Assembly: GCA_964602515.1 (NCBI GenBank)
Contig: CAZRRJ010000001.1
Coordinates: forward strand, 372,001-436,000
Origin: Carboxylicivirga sp964602515
GTDB lineage: Bacteria; Bacteroidota; Bacteroidia; Bacteroidales; Marinilabiliaceae
Length of the DNA: 64,000 nt
Direction of reading: 5' to 3'
The notes beneath the pieces were generated by a model that was not told the origin of the DNA, did no database searches, and was given only the letters and a program-made list of their open reading frames with translations. Every line of letters starts with the position of its first letter. Position 1 is the stretch's first letter. Shown piece by piece: positions 56,743 to 64,000 of this stretch. The position numbers and the translations under genes are program-made.

Positions 56743-59115
56743 ATGAAGTATTTCAATATTTTCTTGTTTAGTCTGGTAGTGTTGTCCTTTTTAACTGTAA
56801 ATCATAATGCTGTTGCTCAGCAAGATATACCTGAGGGGACAGAGAAAATTATTATTGATGGACAAACATTCTACCTCCATAAAGTAAGAAAAGGAGAAGG
56901 TTTATACCGGATAAGTGTTTCCTATGGCGTTTCTCAAAAAGAGATTGTTGAAGTTAATCCATATATTGCCAATGGACTTAAGGTTGGACAACTAATAAAG
57001 GTTCCGGTAATAAAAGGACGCAATAGTACAGAAAAACAGTTGCAATCAGAAGAGTTTATTTACCATACTGTTGAAAAAGGTCAAACGGCTTATTATATTT
57101 CTAAACGATATCGGGTTGAGCTACAGGATATTTATGATTACAACATGGGGAGTGATCAGCAACTTATTGTAGGTACAATAATCAAAATTCCGCAAAATAA
57201 AGTTCAGGTTATTAATAATGAGTTAAATGATGAAGGCTATTATGTACATAAAGTTGAGCCTAAAGAAACTCTATATGGTCTGGCTAAACGTTATCATTTG
57301 TCAATAGATGATATAATTAAAAATAACAAAGGGTTGGAATCAGGTATATTGCCTGTTGGTTCATTTATCCGTATACCAAAAGAAATTGTATCCAATGAAA
57401 ACGTGTTGACAAATGAGGCGGGTGATAAAGATTTTGAAGATGCCAATTTTTTCTACCACAAAATTGAATCAGGTGAAACTTTATATAGCATATCGGAGCA
57501 ATACAACGCTATACCAAAAGATGTACTAGAAGCCAATAAATCTGTTAATGCTGATGATTTGCCATTAGGGTACTTAGTCAGAATACCTAAGTTGAGTATA
57601 AAATCCAGAAAAAATCATCTTTTATTGGAGAATGCTACCATAGTAGATCATAAAATAAAGCGGAAAGAGCGTTTATCTGATGTGGTTGAAAATTATGAGG
57701 TACCATCTGATATTATTGAAAAAGTAAATGCTGTTGCTGGCATCGACCTTAATGCTTGGAAGAAAGGTATGATTATTAAAGTACCAACTAAAAAATGGGT
57801 TGAACAGTACTATTCAAGAGATCACCAGGTTGAATTGGATAGTGTGGAGCTTGGGACAACGGAAATACCTCCTTTTGAAAAGTTAGAGTGTGATTTGTAC
57901 AATTATAGCTTAACTAAACCATCAATTAAGGTGGCTATATTGTTGCCATTTAATGCAGAGGCCACAAAGCGTATAAATTATACAACAAAACAAGTTGGAG
58001 GAGAAACAATAAACATTGAAAAGACCAACCAAAATTTATCAATGCGATCAAAAGTGTTTGTTGAATTTTACCAAGGCGTCTTACTGGCTTTAGATGGTCT
58101 TAAAAAAGAAGGTGTCAATGTTGATCTTTTTGTTTACGATACTTCTCCTGATACAACAAAAGTTGCTAAAATTCTGTTGAAACCGGAACTTAGGCATACA
58201 GATCTTATTATTGGGCCAGCTTACTCCTCAAATCTTAAATTGGTTTCAGAATTCTCTAAAGAATACGAGATACCAATGGTTTATCCACTTTCAACTCATA
58301 ATCTTCAAATAGATGATAATCCGTTATTGTTTCAGGCAAATCCGTCTGATACTTTAATGTTTGATATAATGGCTCAACAAATTATTCAGAATTCACAAGG
58401 TAAGCGATTGGTTTTGATTAGAACAGAGAATAAGGATAATGTATTTGAGCAACGCTTAAGTGATCTAATACGCAATAAAATGTATTGGGAGAGTTTTAAA
58501 AATGGTGAAGTACCGGACTTTATTGAATACAGATTTAAGCAGGATGATCTGGTTAGCCTGGAACGTATGCTAGATAAGGAAAAGGAAAATACCATTGTAA
58601 TTCCATCAACTGAAGAAGCTCAAGTTAATAGAATTGTGACAACGCTTAAAGGAGCTGTTGAAAAAACAAACGCAAAAGTAACGCTTTGGGGTTTGCCTGA
58701 CTGGATAAAGTATAATACGATAAATCCAGAAGATATATGTAAGCTAAACGGGCATGTATTTAGCTATTATGCAGTTAACTACCAGGATACAGTAAATGAT
58801 GAAAAAATTAAGCTCTATCGTCAATGGTTTAAGACAGAACCTATAGCTATTTCGCCATTTTTTCAAACTGCTTCGGTACAATCCAATATGAGTAGATATA
58901 GTTTATGGGGACATGATATAGCGTACTTTTTTATTACGGCATTACGTGACTTTGGTGACAATTTTCCACATTGTATTCAACATCATCATCCACACACTAT
59001 ACAATCAAAAATGAATTTCCTGCGTGTTTCTAATTGGGGAGGTTTTTATAATCATGGCTTATTTATTTTAAAATTTAGTCCTGATTATATGATGCAGATT
59101 GAAGAAGTCAGATAA
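56743..59115 (+). CDS. LysM-repeat protein fused to a periplasmic-binding-protein-like domain
   Basis: From ATG 56743 the protein is 790 residues with a signal peptide ending AVAQ. Four clear LysM repeats and one degenerate repeat occupy about residues 40-355 (for example YLHKVRKGEGLYRISVSYGV and FYHKIESGETLYSISEQY). A domain of about 380 residues starting IKVAILLPFNAEA follows and resembles type I periplasmic binding proteins of the LivJ/amino-acid class. It probably sits on peptidoglycan in the periplasm and binds a small ligand or a lipoprotein. Starting at the TTG 56632 would give no signal peptide. Close homologues of this layout exist in Bacteroidota but their function is unknown to me. 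Confidence 0.85.
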   Translation: MKYFNIFLFSLVVLSFLTVNHNAVAQQDIPEGTEKIIIDGQTFYLHKVRKGEGLYRISVSYGVSQKEIVEVNPYIANGLKVGQLIKVPVIKGRNSTEKQLQSEEFIYHTVEKGQTAYYISKRYRVELQDIYDYNMGSDQQLIVGTIIKIPQNKVQVINNELNDEGYYVHKVEPKETLYGLAKRYHLSIDDIIKNNKGLESGILPVGSFIRIPKEIVSNENVLTNEAGDKDFEDANFFYHKIESGETLYSISEQYNAIPKDVLEANKSVNADDLPLGYLVRIPKLSIKSRKNHLLLENATIVDHKIKRKERLSDVVENYEVPSDIIEKVNAVAGIDLNAWKKGMIIKVPTKKWVEQYYSRDHQVELDSVELGTTEIPPFEKLECDLYNYSLTKPSIKVAILLPFNAEATKRINYTTKQVGGETINIEKTNQNLSMRSKVFVEFYQGVLLALDGLKKEGVNVDLFVYDTSPDTTKVAKILLKPELRHTDLIIGPAYSSNLKLVSEFSKEYEIPMVYPLSTHNLQIDDNPLLFQANPSDTLMFDIMAQQIIQNSQGKRLVLIRTENKDNVFEQRLSDLIRNKMYWESFKNGEVPDFIEYRFKQDDLVSLERMLDKEKENTIVIPSTEEAQVNRIVTTLKGAVEKTNAKVTLWGLPDWIKYNTINPEDICKLNGHVFSYYAVNYQDTVNDEKIKLYRQWFKTEPIAISPFFQTASVQSNMSRYSLWGHDIAYFFITALRDFGDNFPHCIQHHHPHTIQSKMNFLRVSNWGGFYNHGLFILKFSPDYMMQIEEVR

Positions 59116-59170
59116 TATCATTAATTCATTGTATTTTAGGTAAATAATTGGTTGTTAAAATATAACGATG

Positions 59171-59200
59171 GCTTAAGCAGAACTGCTTAAGCTTTTTTTT
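59171..59200 (+). terminator. Terminator after the LysM gene
   Basis: A palindromic stem (GCTTAAGCAG with its complement at 59183-59192) followed by eight T. It lies 56 bp after the stop. Confidence 0.87.
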
Positions 59201-59230
59201 ATTACAGTTTTTTAATGGCCGGATAGCTGC

Positions 59231-59238
59231 TATCTTTG
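59231..59238 (+). promoter_or_regulatory. Consensus -7 element for the ABC-F gene
   Basis: TATCTTTG matches TAnnTTTG exactly, 16 bp before the ATG at 59254. It overlaps a TTG at 59236 and so rules that out as the start; the transcript would have a very short leader. Confidence 0.65.
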
Positions 59239-59253
59239 CATAAATTTTTCAGC

Positions 59254-61203
59254 ATGGTTTCAATAAATCAATTAACAATAGATTTTGGAGGTTTTAAACT
59301 TTTTGAGAATATTTCTTTTCTCATTAATAATAAAGACCGGATAGGATTAATAGGGAAGAATGGAGCAGGAAAATCCACGTTATTAAAGATTATTGCCGGA
59401 CACCAAGAGCCTACTAGCGGTGTGGTTGCTATGCCCAAGGGGATAAAAGTAGGATATTTACCTCAGCATATGAAGTATGCTGATACACGCTCTGTAGTAG
59501 AGGAAGTAGAACTTGCCTTCTCAGAACTTAAGGGTTTGGAGGCACAAATTGCAGATATCAATAATGAAATTGCGGAGCGAACCGATTATGAAACGGAGTC
59601 GTACATGGCTTTATTGGATCGTTTAAATGATAAAAATGATCGGTTTAATCTTTTAGGAGGAGCAAACCATGAAGCTTTAATCGAAACAACACTAAAGGGA
59701 CTGGGTTTTGAACGCAGTGATTTTTATCGTAATACAGGTGAGTTTAGTGGCGGTTGGCGTATGCGCATAGAACTGGCAAAAATATTACTTGAACAACCTG
59801 ATATTTTTCTTCTCGATGAGCCTACGAACCATTTGGATATTGATTCAATTCAATGGCTTGAGGATTTTCTGAAGACATATAGTGGGGCGGTGGTATTGAT
59901 TTCTCACGATAAAGCATTTTTAGATACAATTACTAAGCGAAGTATAGAGATTTCACTTGGCAGAATATACGATTATAAAGCAAGTTATTCCAAATATATT
60001 GAGTTAAGGAAGGAACGCAGGGAGCAACAATTGAATGCCTTTAATAATCAACAAAAAAAGATAGAAGATACAGAGAAGTTTATAGAACGATTCAGGTATA
60101 AGGCCACCAAATCAGTTCAGGTTCAGTCGCGTATCAAGCAACTGGACAAACTTGACAGGATAGAAGTTGATGAATTTGATAATTCAGCGTTGAACATTAA
60201 GTTTCCGGCGGCTCCCCGTTCAGGAACTGTTGTTGTAAAGGGTGAACAAGTTACAAAAGCATATGGCGATTTATTGGTTTTAGACGAGGTTGATATTACT
60301 ATTGAGCGTGGAGAAAAAATCGCATTTGTAGGGCGTAATGGAGAAGGCAAAACTACCATGGCACGTATGATTATGAATGAGTTGACACATCAGGGTAAGC
60401 TCACTATTGGACATAATGTAAAGATTGGATATTTTGCCCAGAATCAGGCAGAACGACTGGAGGAGAGTCATACGGTATTAGAGACTATTGACCTTGTTGC
60501 AGTAGGTGATATACGCTTAAAGATAAGAGACCTGTTAGGGGCTTTTATGTTTAGCGGAGAAGAAGTTGAAAAGAAGGTAAGTGTATTATCAGGAGGTGAA
60601 CGTACCCGTTTGGCTATGGTGCGCCTTCTGCTTGAGCCTGTTAATTTACTAATACTGGATGAGCCTACGAACCATCTAGATATGCGCTCTAAAGATATTT
60701 TAAAGCAAGCATTGCGCGATTTTGAAGGTACAGTTATTCTAGTATCTCACGACAGGGAATTCTTAGATGGTTTAGTTGATAAGGTTTATGAATTCAGACA
60801 CAACAAGATCAGAGAATATATAGGTGGTATATATGAGTTTCTTGAAAAAAAGAAACTGGAAAGCCTCAATGAGTTAAATAACTCAATTGCATCTAAAAAG
60901 AAAAGTGTTGTTGAGAAAGGAGGTAGCCAGGCTAAAATATCTTTTGAGGAACGTAAGGAGTTAAGTAAAAGGCTAAAAAAAGCTGAAAAAAGGGTTGGAG
61001 AATATGAAAAAAAGATTGCTGAGCAGGAGCTCAGGTTAGAAGAACTGACAAATAAAATCAGCCAGCCGGAGAATGCTTCAGATGATTCTTTATTCGCTGC
61101 TTATAAAGAATCAGAAACTGGTTTGGAAGAGCTAATGACACTATGGGAGGAAGCACATGTCAATTTGGAAAGATTGCAACAACAGAAAAATGAAATTAAT
61201 TAA
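59254..61203 (+). CDS. ABC-F family ATPase (ribosome-associated)
   Basis: From ATG 59254 the protein is 649 residues with two ABC domains and no membrane segment. Walker A motifs are GKNGAGKS and GRNGEGKT, signatures FSGGWRMR and LSGGERTR, and both Walker B sites are LLDEPTNHLD or LILDEPTNHLD. The long linker between the domains and a C-terminal coiled coil (about 540-645) are typical of ABC-F proteins such as Uup and YdiF. They act on ribosomes, relieving stalling or tuning translation. RlmB follows 8 bp later. Confidence 0.92.
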   Translation: MVSINQLTIDFGGFKLFENISFLINNKDRIGLIGKNGAGKSTLLKIIAGHQEPTSGVVAMPKGIKVGYLPQHMKYADTRSVVEEVELAFSELKGLEAQIADINNEIAERTDYETESYMALLDRLNDKNDRFNLLGGANHEALIETTLKGLGFERSDFYRNTGEFSGGWRMRIELAKILLEQPDIFLLDEPTNHLDIDSIQWLEDFLKTYSGAVVLISHDKAFLDTITKRSIEISLGRIYDYKASYSKYIELRKERREQQLNAFNNQQKKIEDTEKFIERFRYKATKSVQVQSRIKQLDKLDRIEVDEFDNSALNIKFPAAPRSGTVVVKGEQVTKAYGDLLVLDEVDITIERGEKIAFVGRNGEGKTTMARMIMNELTHQGKLTIGHNVKIGYFAQNQAERLEESHTVLETIDLVAVGDIRLKIRDLLGAFMFSGEEVEKKVSVLSGGERTRLAMVRLLLEPVNLLILDEPTNHLDMRSKDILKQALRDFEGTVILVSHDREFLDGLVDKVYEFRHNKIREYIGGIYEFLEKKKLESLNELNNSIASKKKSVVEKGGSQAKISFEERKELSKRLKKAEKRVGEYEKKIAEQELRLEELTNKISQPENASDDSLFAAYKESETGLEELMTLWEEAHVNLERLQQQKNEIN

Positions 61204-61211
61204 TTATAGCA

Positions 61212-61952
61212 ATGGAACAGAAAGAACAACAACTGGTATTTGGCATACGTGCTGTACAAGAAGCTATTTTAGCCGGTAAGGAAATTGAAAAGGTATTGAT
61301 AAAGAAAGGGCTTCAGGGGCCATTATTCCAAAAGTTTTTAGAGGATGTACGTCAACATAATATACCATTTCAGTTTGTGCCTATTGAAAAGCTCAATCGT
61401 ACGTCACGTGAAAACCATCAAGGCGTTATTGCTATAATTTCTCCGGTCGTTTATCAGGACATTGAAAAGCTAATTCCAGGCATATTGGATCAGGGAAGAG
61501 AACCATTTGTGCTTGTTCTGGATCACATAACTGACGTTCGTAATTTTGGTGCAATTGCTCGTACTGCTGAGTGTGCCGGGGTTGATGCTATAATTATACC
61601 TGAAACAGGTGCTGCAGCTGTTTCTGCTGATGCCATAAAAACATCTGCAGGTGCTTTACATACAATTCCTGTTTGTCGAGTGCGTAGTTTACTTTCGACC
61701 ATTGAGTATTTGCAAGGAAATGGGTTAAAAATAGTTGCTGCTACAGAAAAAGGTGCTATTGATTACGATAAAGCCAATTACCGTGGACCAATAGCTTTAG
61801 TAATGGGCGCTGAGGACAGAGGGGTTGATGCTAAGATTTTAAAGGCAGCAGAAATAAAAAGCCGTATTCCCATTGTTGGAGAAATAAACTCCTTAAATGT
61901 ATCGGTTGCAGCGGGCATATTAATGTATGAGATTGTAAAAACTAGAATTTAA
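61212..61952 (+). CDS. rlmB: 23S rRNA (guanosine-2'-O-)-methyltransferase RlmB-type
   Basis: The 246-residue protein is a SpoU/TrmH-class methyltransferase: an N-terminal substrate-binding domain (VFGIRAVQEAI) and a knotted catalytic domain with ITDVRNFGAIARTAECAGVDAI, VMGAEDRGV and the C-terminal NSLNVSVAAGILMYE. RlmB methylates G2251 of 23S rRNA. Its tight spacing (8 bp) to the ABC-F gene supports one transcript with a ribosome theme. Confidence 0.92.
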   Translation: MEQKEQQLVFGIRAVQEAILAGKEIEKVLIKKGLQGPLFQKFLEDVRQHNIPFQFVPIEKLNRTSRENHQGVIAIISPVVYQDIEKLIPGILDQGREPFVLVLDHITDVRNFGAIARTAECAGVDAIIIPETGAAAVSADAIKTSAGALHTIPVCRVRSLLSTIEYLQGNGLKIVAATEKGAIDYDKANYRGPIALVMGAEDRGVDAKILKAAEIKSRIPIVGEINSLNVSVAAGILMYEIVKTRI

Positions 61953-62317
61953 ACTTTATTTTAAGGTTTTGTTATTAAAGGTTGTATTACTATGCTTTAA
62001 TGGATATACCGGTAAAGCGCAGCATATCTTCAATATTAAGCCCGGTAGGTATTGGGTGCGAAGATAGAATTGGTATTGCATATGGTGTGAGAATTTTATA
62101 ATTTAAGTTAAGCTATATGCCTAAAGCGTTATTTTTTAGAATTTAACATCTGATATAATCTATTAGCATGATCTGGAAGCACTAATTTACAAACATGATT
62201 TTAATCAGGAAAAAGGTAAGCTTTTATCGTTGAAAATTTGATAATTGTTATATCTTTTCTAAATTAGTCAGGTTTTGGGATGAGAAAAATCATATTTTTT
62301 AATCAAAAGCAACGCTT
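61953..62317. other. Intergenic region between rlmB and the URO-D family gene
   Basis: No gene is well supported here. A 33-codon frame at 62000-62101 (starts MDIPVKRSI, ends GVRIL) has more G+C than its surroundings but no recognised features. No terminator was seen after rlmB. Confidence 0.4.
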
Positions 62318-63379
62318 ATGATCCATAAGGAAAGAGTCCTAAAGGCACTTAATCATGAACAACCGGATAGGGTGCCCTTCTTCTATTGGGATGTCCCTGA
62401 ATTTGGTGCAAAGTTAATGAAGCATCTGGGGTTTCAGAATCGAGATCAGGTATTGGATTATCTGGATGTCGACTTTCGTTGGGTTGAACCGGATTACATA
62501 GGTAAAAGTTTAATTGAAGAAGATGGCCTGTCAAAGACAGACATATGGGGTGTTGGTTATTCTAAAGTTAAAAATGGAGATTTTGAATTTTGGGAAGCCA
62601 CCAAATATCCATTACAAGGCCAAACAGATCCTGCCGTTTTAGACGATTACAATTGGCCTTCAATTGATCTGTTTGATTTCAGCTCGTTACCAAAAAAAAT
62701 TGAGAAGTATAAGAATTATGCTGTAATGACAGCTCCAGGATTTTCTTCACCGGGCTTATTTCGAATTATTCAACGTTTGCTGGGAAGAGATGCATTTTTA
62801 GATGTAATAATGTATCATCCTAAGTTTTTCGGAGCATTAACAGAAAAAGTCAGTTCCTTTTATTTAGACTTTATTGAACGTTTCTTTGACGATGCTAATA
62901 CTGGTATTGACTTTATTCGTATTGCGGATGATTTTGGTTCGCAATCGGGGTTATGCATTAGTAATGAAATATGGGAGCAATACTGTAAGCCTGCTATTGA
63001 GGCATATATTGAAATCCCACGGTCTAAAGGTATTAAGTTTTATATGCACTCTTGTGGTGGAGTACGGAAATTATTACCGGAATTTATCAGTCTGGGAGCT
63101 GATGTACTTGATCCTATTCAAACCCGTGCCAGTGGAATGGAACCAGTTGGTCTGAAAGAAGACTTTGGTAACTACATTACTTTTAGTGGTGCTTTGGATG
63201 AAGAGTTATTACTTCGTCAAGGCACTCCAAAACAAGTAAAAGAAGGCGTTAATAAACTATTAGATACTGTAGCTTATGGAGGAGGGTTTATTTTAGGACC
63301 ATCACATAAACTAAAGGTTGAGACACCTGTTGAAAATGTGCTTGCTATGTACGAAGCTGCCAAGGAGTGGAAATATTAA
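62318..63379 (+). CDS. Uroporphyrinogen decarboxylase family protein (MtaA/CmuA-like)
   Basis: The 353-residue protein has the URO-D family start (ERVLKALNHEQPDRVPFFYWD) and the metal-binding block MHSCGGVRKLLPEFISLGADVLDPIQ, where His and Cys probably bind zinc. This is typical of corrinoid methyltransferases of the MtaA/CmuA branch rather than true heme-pathway HemE. No corrinoid protein gene is adjacent. Substrate cannot be assigned. Confidence 0.85.
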   Translation: MIHKERVLKALNHEQPDRVPFFYWDVPEFGAKLMKHLGFQNRDQVLDYLDVDFRWVEPDYIGKSLIEEDGLSKTDIWGVGYSKVKNGDFEFWEATKYPLQGQTDPAVLDDYNWPSIDLFDFSSLPKKIEKYKNYAVMTAPGFSSPGLFRIIQRLLGRDAFLDVIMYHPKFFGALTEKVSSFYLDFIERFFDDANTGIDFIRIADDFGSQSGLCISNEIWEQYCKPAIEAYIEIPRSKGIKFYMHSCGGVRKLLPEFISLGADVLDPIQTRASGMEPVGLKEDFGNYITFSGALDEELLLRQGTPKQVKEGVNKLLDTVAYGGGFILGPSHKLKVETPVENVLAMYEAAKEWKY

Positions 63380-63399
63380 TTATTGAATAATCGTGTTAC

Positions 63400-63440
63400 A
63401 ACAAGCCTTGTTTCAAAATTGGAGAAATAAGGCTTGTTTT
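63400..63440 (+). terminator. Terminator after the URO-D family gene
   Basis: AACAAGCCTT at 63400-63409 pairs exactly with 63429-63438, and the stem extends by four more pairs after a mismatch. T4 closes it. It lies 20 bp after the stop. Confidence 0.85.
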
Positions 63441-63463
63441 AGTATACGCTATTTTTTGCTTCC

Positions 63464-63490
63464 TTGTTAATGACATATTTTCTATCTTTG
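63464..63490 (+). promoter_or_regulatory. Bacteroidetes-type promoter before the SulP gene
   Basis: A -33 TTG (63464-63466) is 19 bp before a perfect -7 box TATCTTTG (63483-63490), the expected spacing. It is 113 bp before the start codon. Confidence 0.65.
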
Positions 63491-63603
63491 CGCCCGTTAA
63501 ATTCAAAATCTTTGCTGTTAAGCAAATCCCCGACAAAATATTTAGAATGTAATATTCATATGAGTATTGATATTGCTTTGTACTAAAATTAAAATAATAA
63601 TAC

Positions 63604-64000
63604 ATGGTTTTTATTAAAGAACTAACACAAGGGGCAAGCCTTAAAAATGAGTTGCTTTCAGGTATTACTGTTGCTATTGCACTGGTGCCGGAAGCTATTG
63701 CTTTCTCCTTTATTGCCGGGGTAGATCCTCTTATTGGCTTGTATGCAGCTTGTATAATGGGGCTATTTACATCTTTGTTAGGTGGGCGGCCAGGAATGAT
63801 TTCTGGAGCAACCGGGGCTATAGCAGTGGTTGTTGCTACAACAGTTCAAGAATATGGTGAAGCATATTTATATCCAACAATTATATTGGGAGGGCTAATA
63901 CAACTGGCCGTTGGGGCTTTGCGTTTGGGTAAATTTATCCGCCTCGTTCCGCATTCTGTAATGTTGGGGTTTGTAAATGGTTTAGCGATTGTTATTTTCG
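63604..64000 (+). CDS. SulP-family inorganic anion transporter, 5' part
   Basis: The frame is open from ATG 63604 to the end of the window (132 codons), so the gene is cut off. The start is typical for SulP: NELLSGITVAIALVPEAIAFSFIAGVDPLIGLYAA, and SGATGAIAVVV. These membrane proteins carry sulfate, bicarbonate or other anions, usually with a C-terminal STAS domain that is not in view. The preceding terminator and promoter show it starts a new unit. Confidence 0.93.
   Translation, partial: MVFIKELTQGASLKNELLSGITVAIALVPEAIAFSFIAGVDPLIGLYAACIMGLFTSLLGGRPGMISGATGAIAVVVATTVQEYGEAYLYPTIILGGLIQLAVGALRLGKFIRLVPHSVMLGFVNGLAIVIF

Noticed and set aside
62000..62101. A 33-codon frame between rlmB and the URO-D gene
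   Set aside because: No recognised family, signal or promoter; too short to call.
1..64000. CRISPR arrays, tRNA or rRNA genes
   Set aside because: No regularly spaced repeats and no tRNA or rRNA sequences were recognised on reading both strands.

Overview
The window is A+T-rich DNA from a member of the Bacteroidota. The signs are three SusC/SusD pairs, many SPII lipoproteins, a Bacteroidetes-type ECF sigma/FecR pair, little Shine-Dalgarno signal, and several promoters with the Bacteroidetes -7 element TAnnTTTG. The octaheme cytochrome/YeeE cluster, sulfatase and chitosan-type enzymes suggest an aquatic or sediment anaerobe or facultative anaerobe, perhaps Marinilabiliales or a relative. That placement is inference.

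Region 1 (1-13303) is a polysaccharide utilization locus (PUL). It holds the end of a SusC porin, SusD, an arylsulfotransferase-family lipoprotein, a LacI-type repressor, a GH2 enzyme with exo-beta-glucosaminidase-type catalytic motifs, two tandem ROK-family proteins (the second with damaged nucleotide-binding motifs) and a GH9 enzyme of the exo-glucosaminidase type. A perfect 26-bp LacI-family operator lies directly before the GH2 gene. The likely substrate is glucosamine-containing glycan such as chitosan oligosaccharides, with ROK kinases acting on the released sugar.

Region 2 (13862-32044) is a second Sus-like locus without glycoside hydrolases. The order is ECF sigma, FecR anti-sigma, STN-domain SusC, SusD, DUF4843 lipoprotein, PKD-like lipoprotein, a BACON/M60-like lipoprotein whose HExxH site is destroyed, three TlpA-type thioredoxin proteins, and a periplasmic double-DTGA retropepsin-like protein with a PDZ domain. 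It looks like an uncharacterised uptake and processing system for a proteinaceous or thiol-containing ligand, and is the best candidate here for an undescribed system. It ends in a frameshifted FecR remnant cut by an IS3-family fragment (32360-33212).

Region 3 (33409-39415, minus strand) is a sulfur and metal block: octaheme tetrathionate-reductase-family cytochrome c, cytochrome b, two YeeE/YedE sulfur transporters (one with a rhodanese-like tail lacking its cysteine), then a metal permease fused to an HMA domain, and a BFD-like [2Fe-2S] protein.

Region 4 (39923-44365) is a stand-alone SusC/SusD pair. Region 5 (44522-47812, minus strand) is a cobalamin nucleotide-loop assembly operon (cobT-cobS-cobC-cobU) behind a cobalamin riboswitch.

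Region 6 (48072-64000) is mostly housekeeping: an unknown membrane protein, a YkgJ-type cysteine-cluster protein, a DUF4136 lipoprotein, M18 aminopeptidase, cold-shock protein, topoisomerase III, a sulfatase, a LysM plus periplasmic-binding-protein fusion, an ABC-F protein, RlmB, a URO-D family protein, and the start of a SulP transporter that runs off the end. No tRNA, rRNA or CRISPR array was seen.
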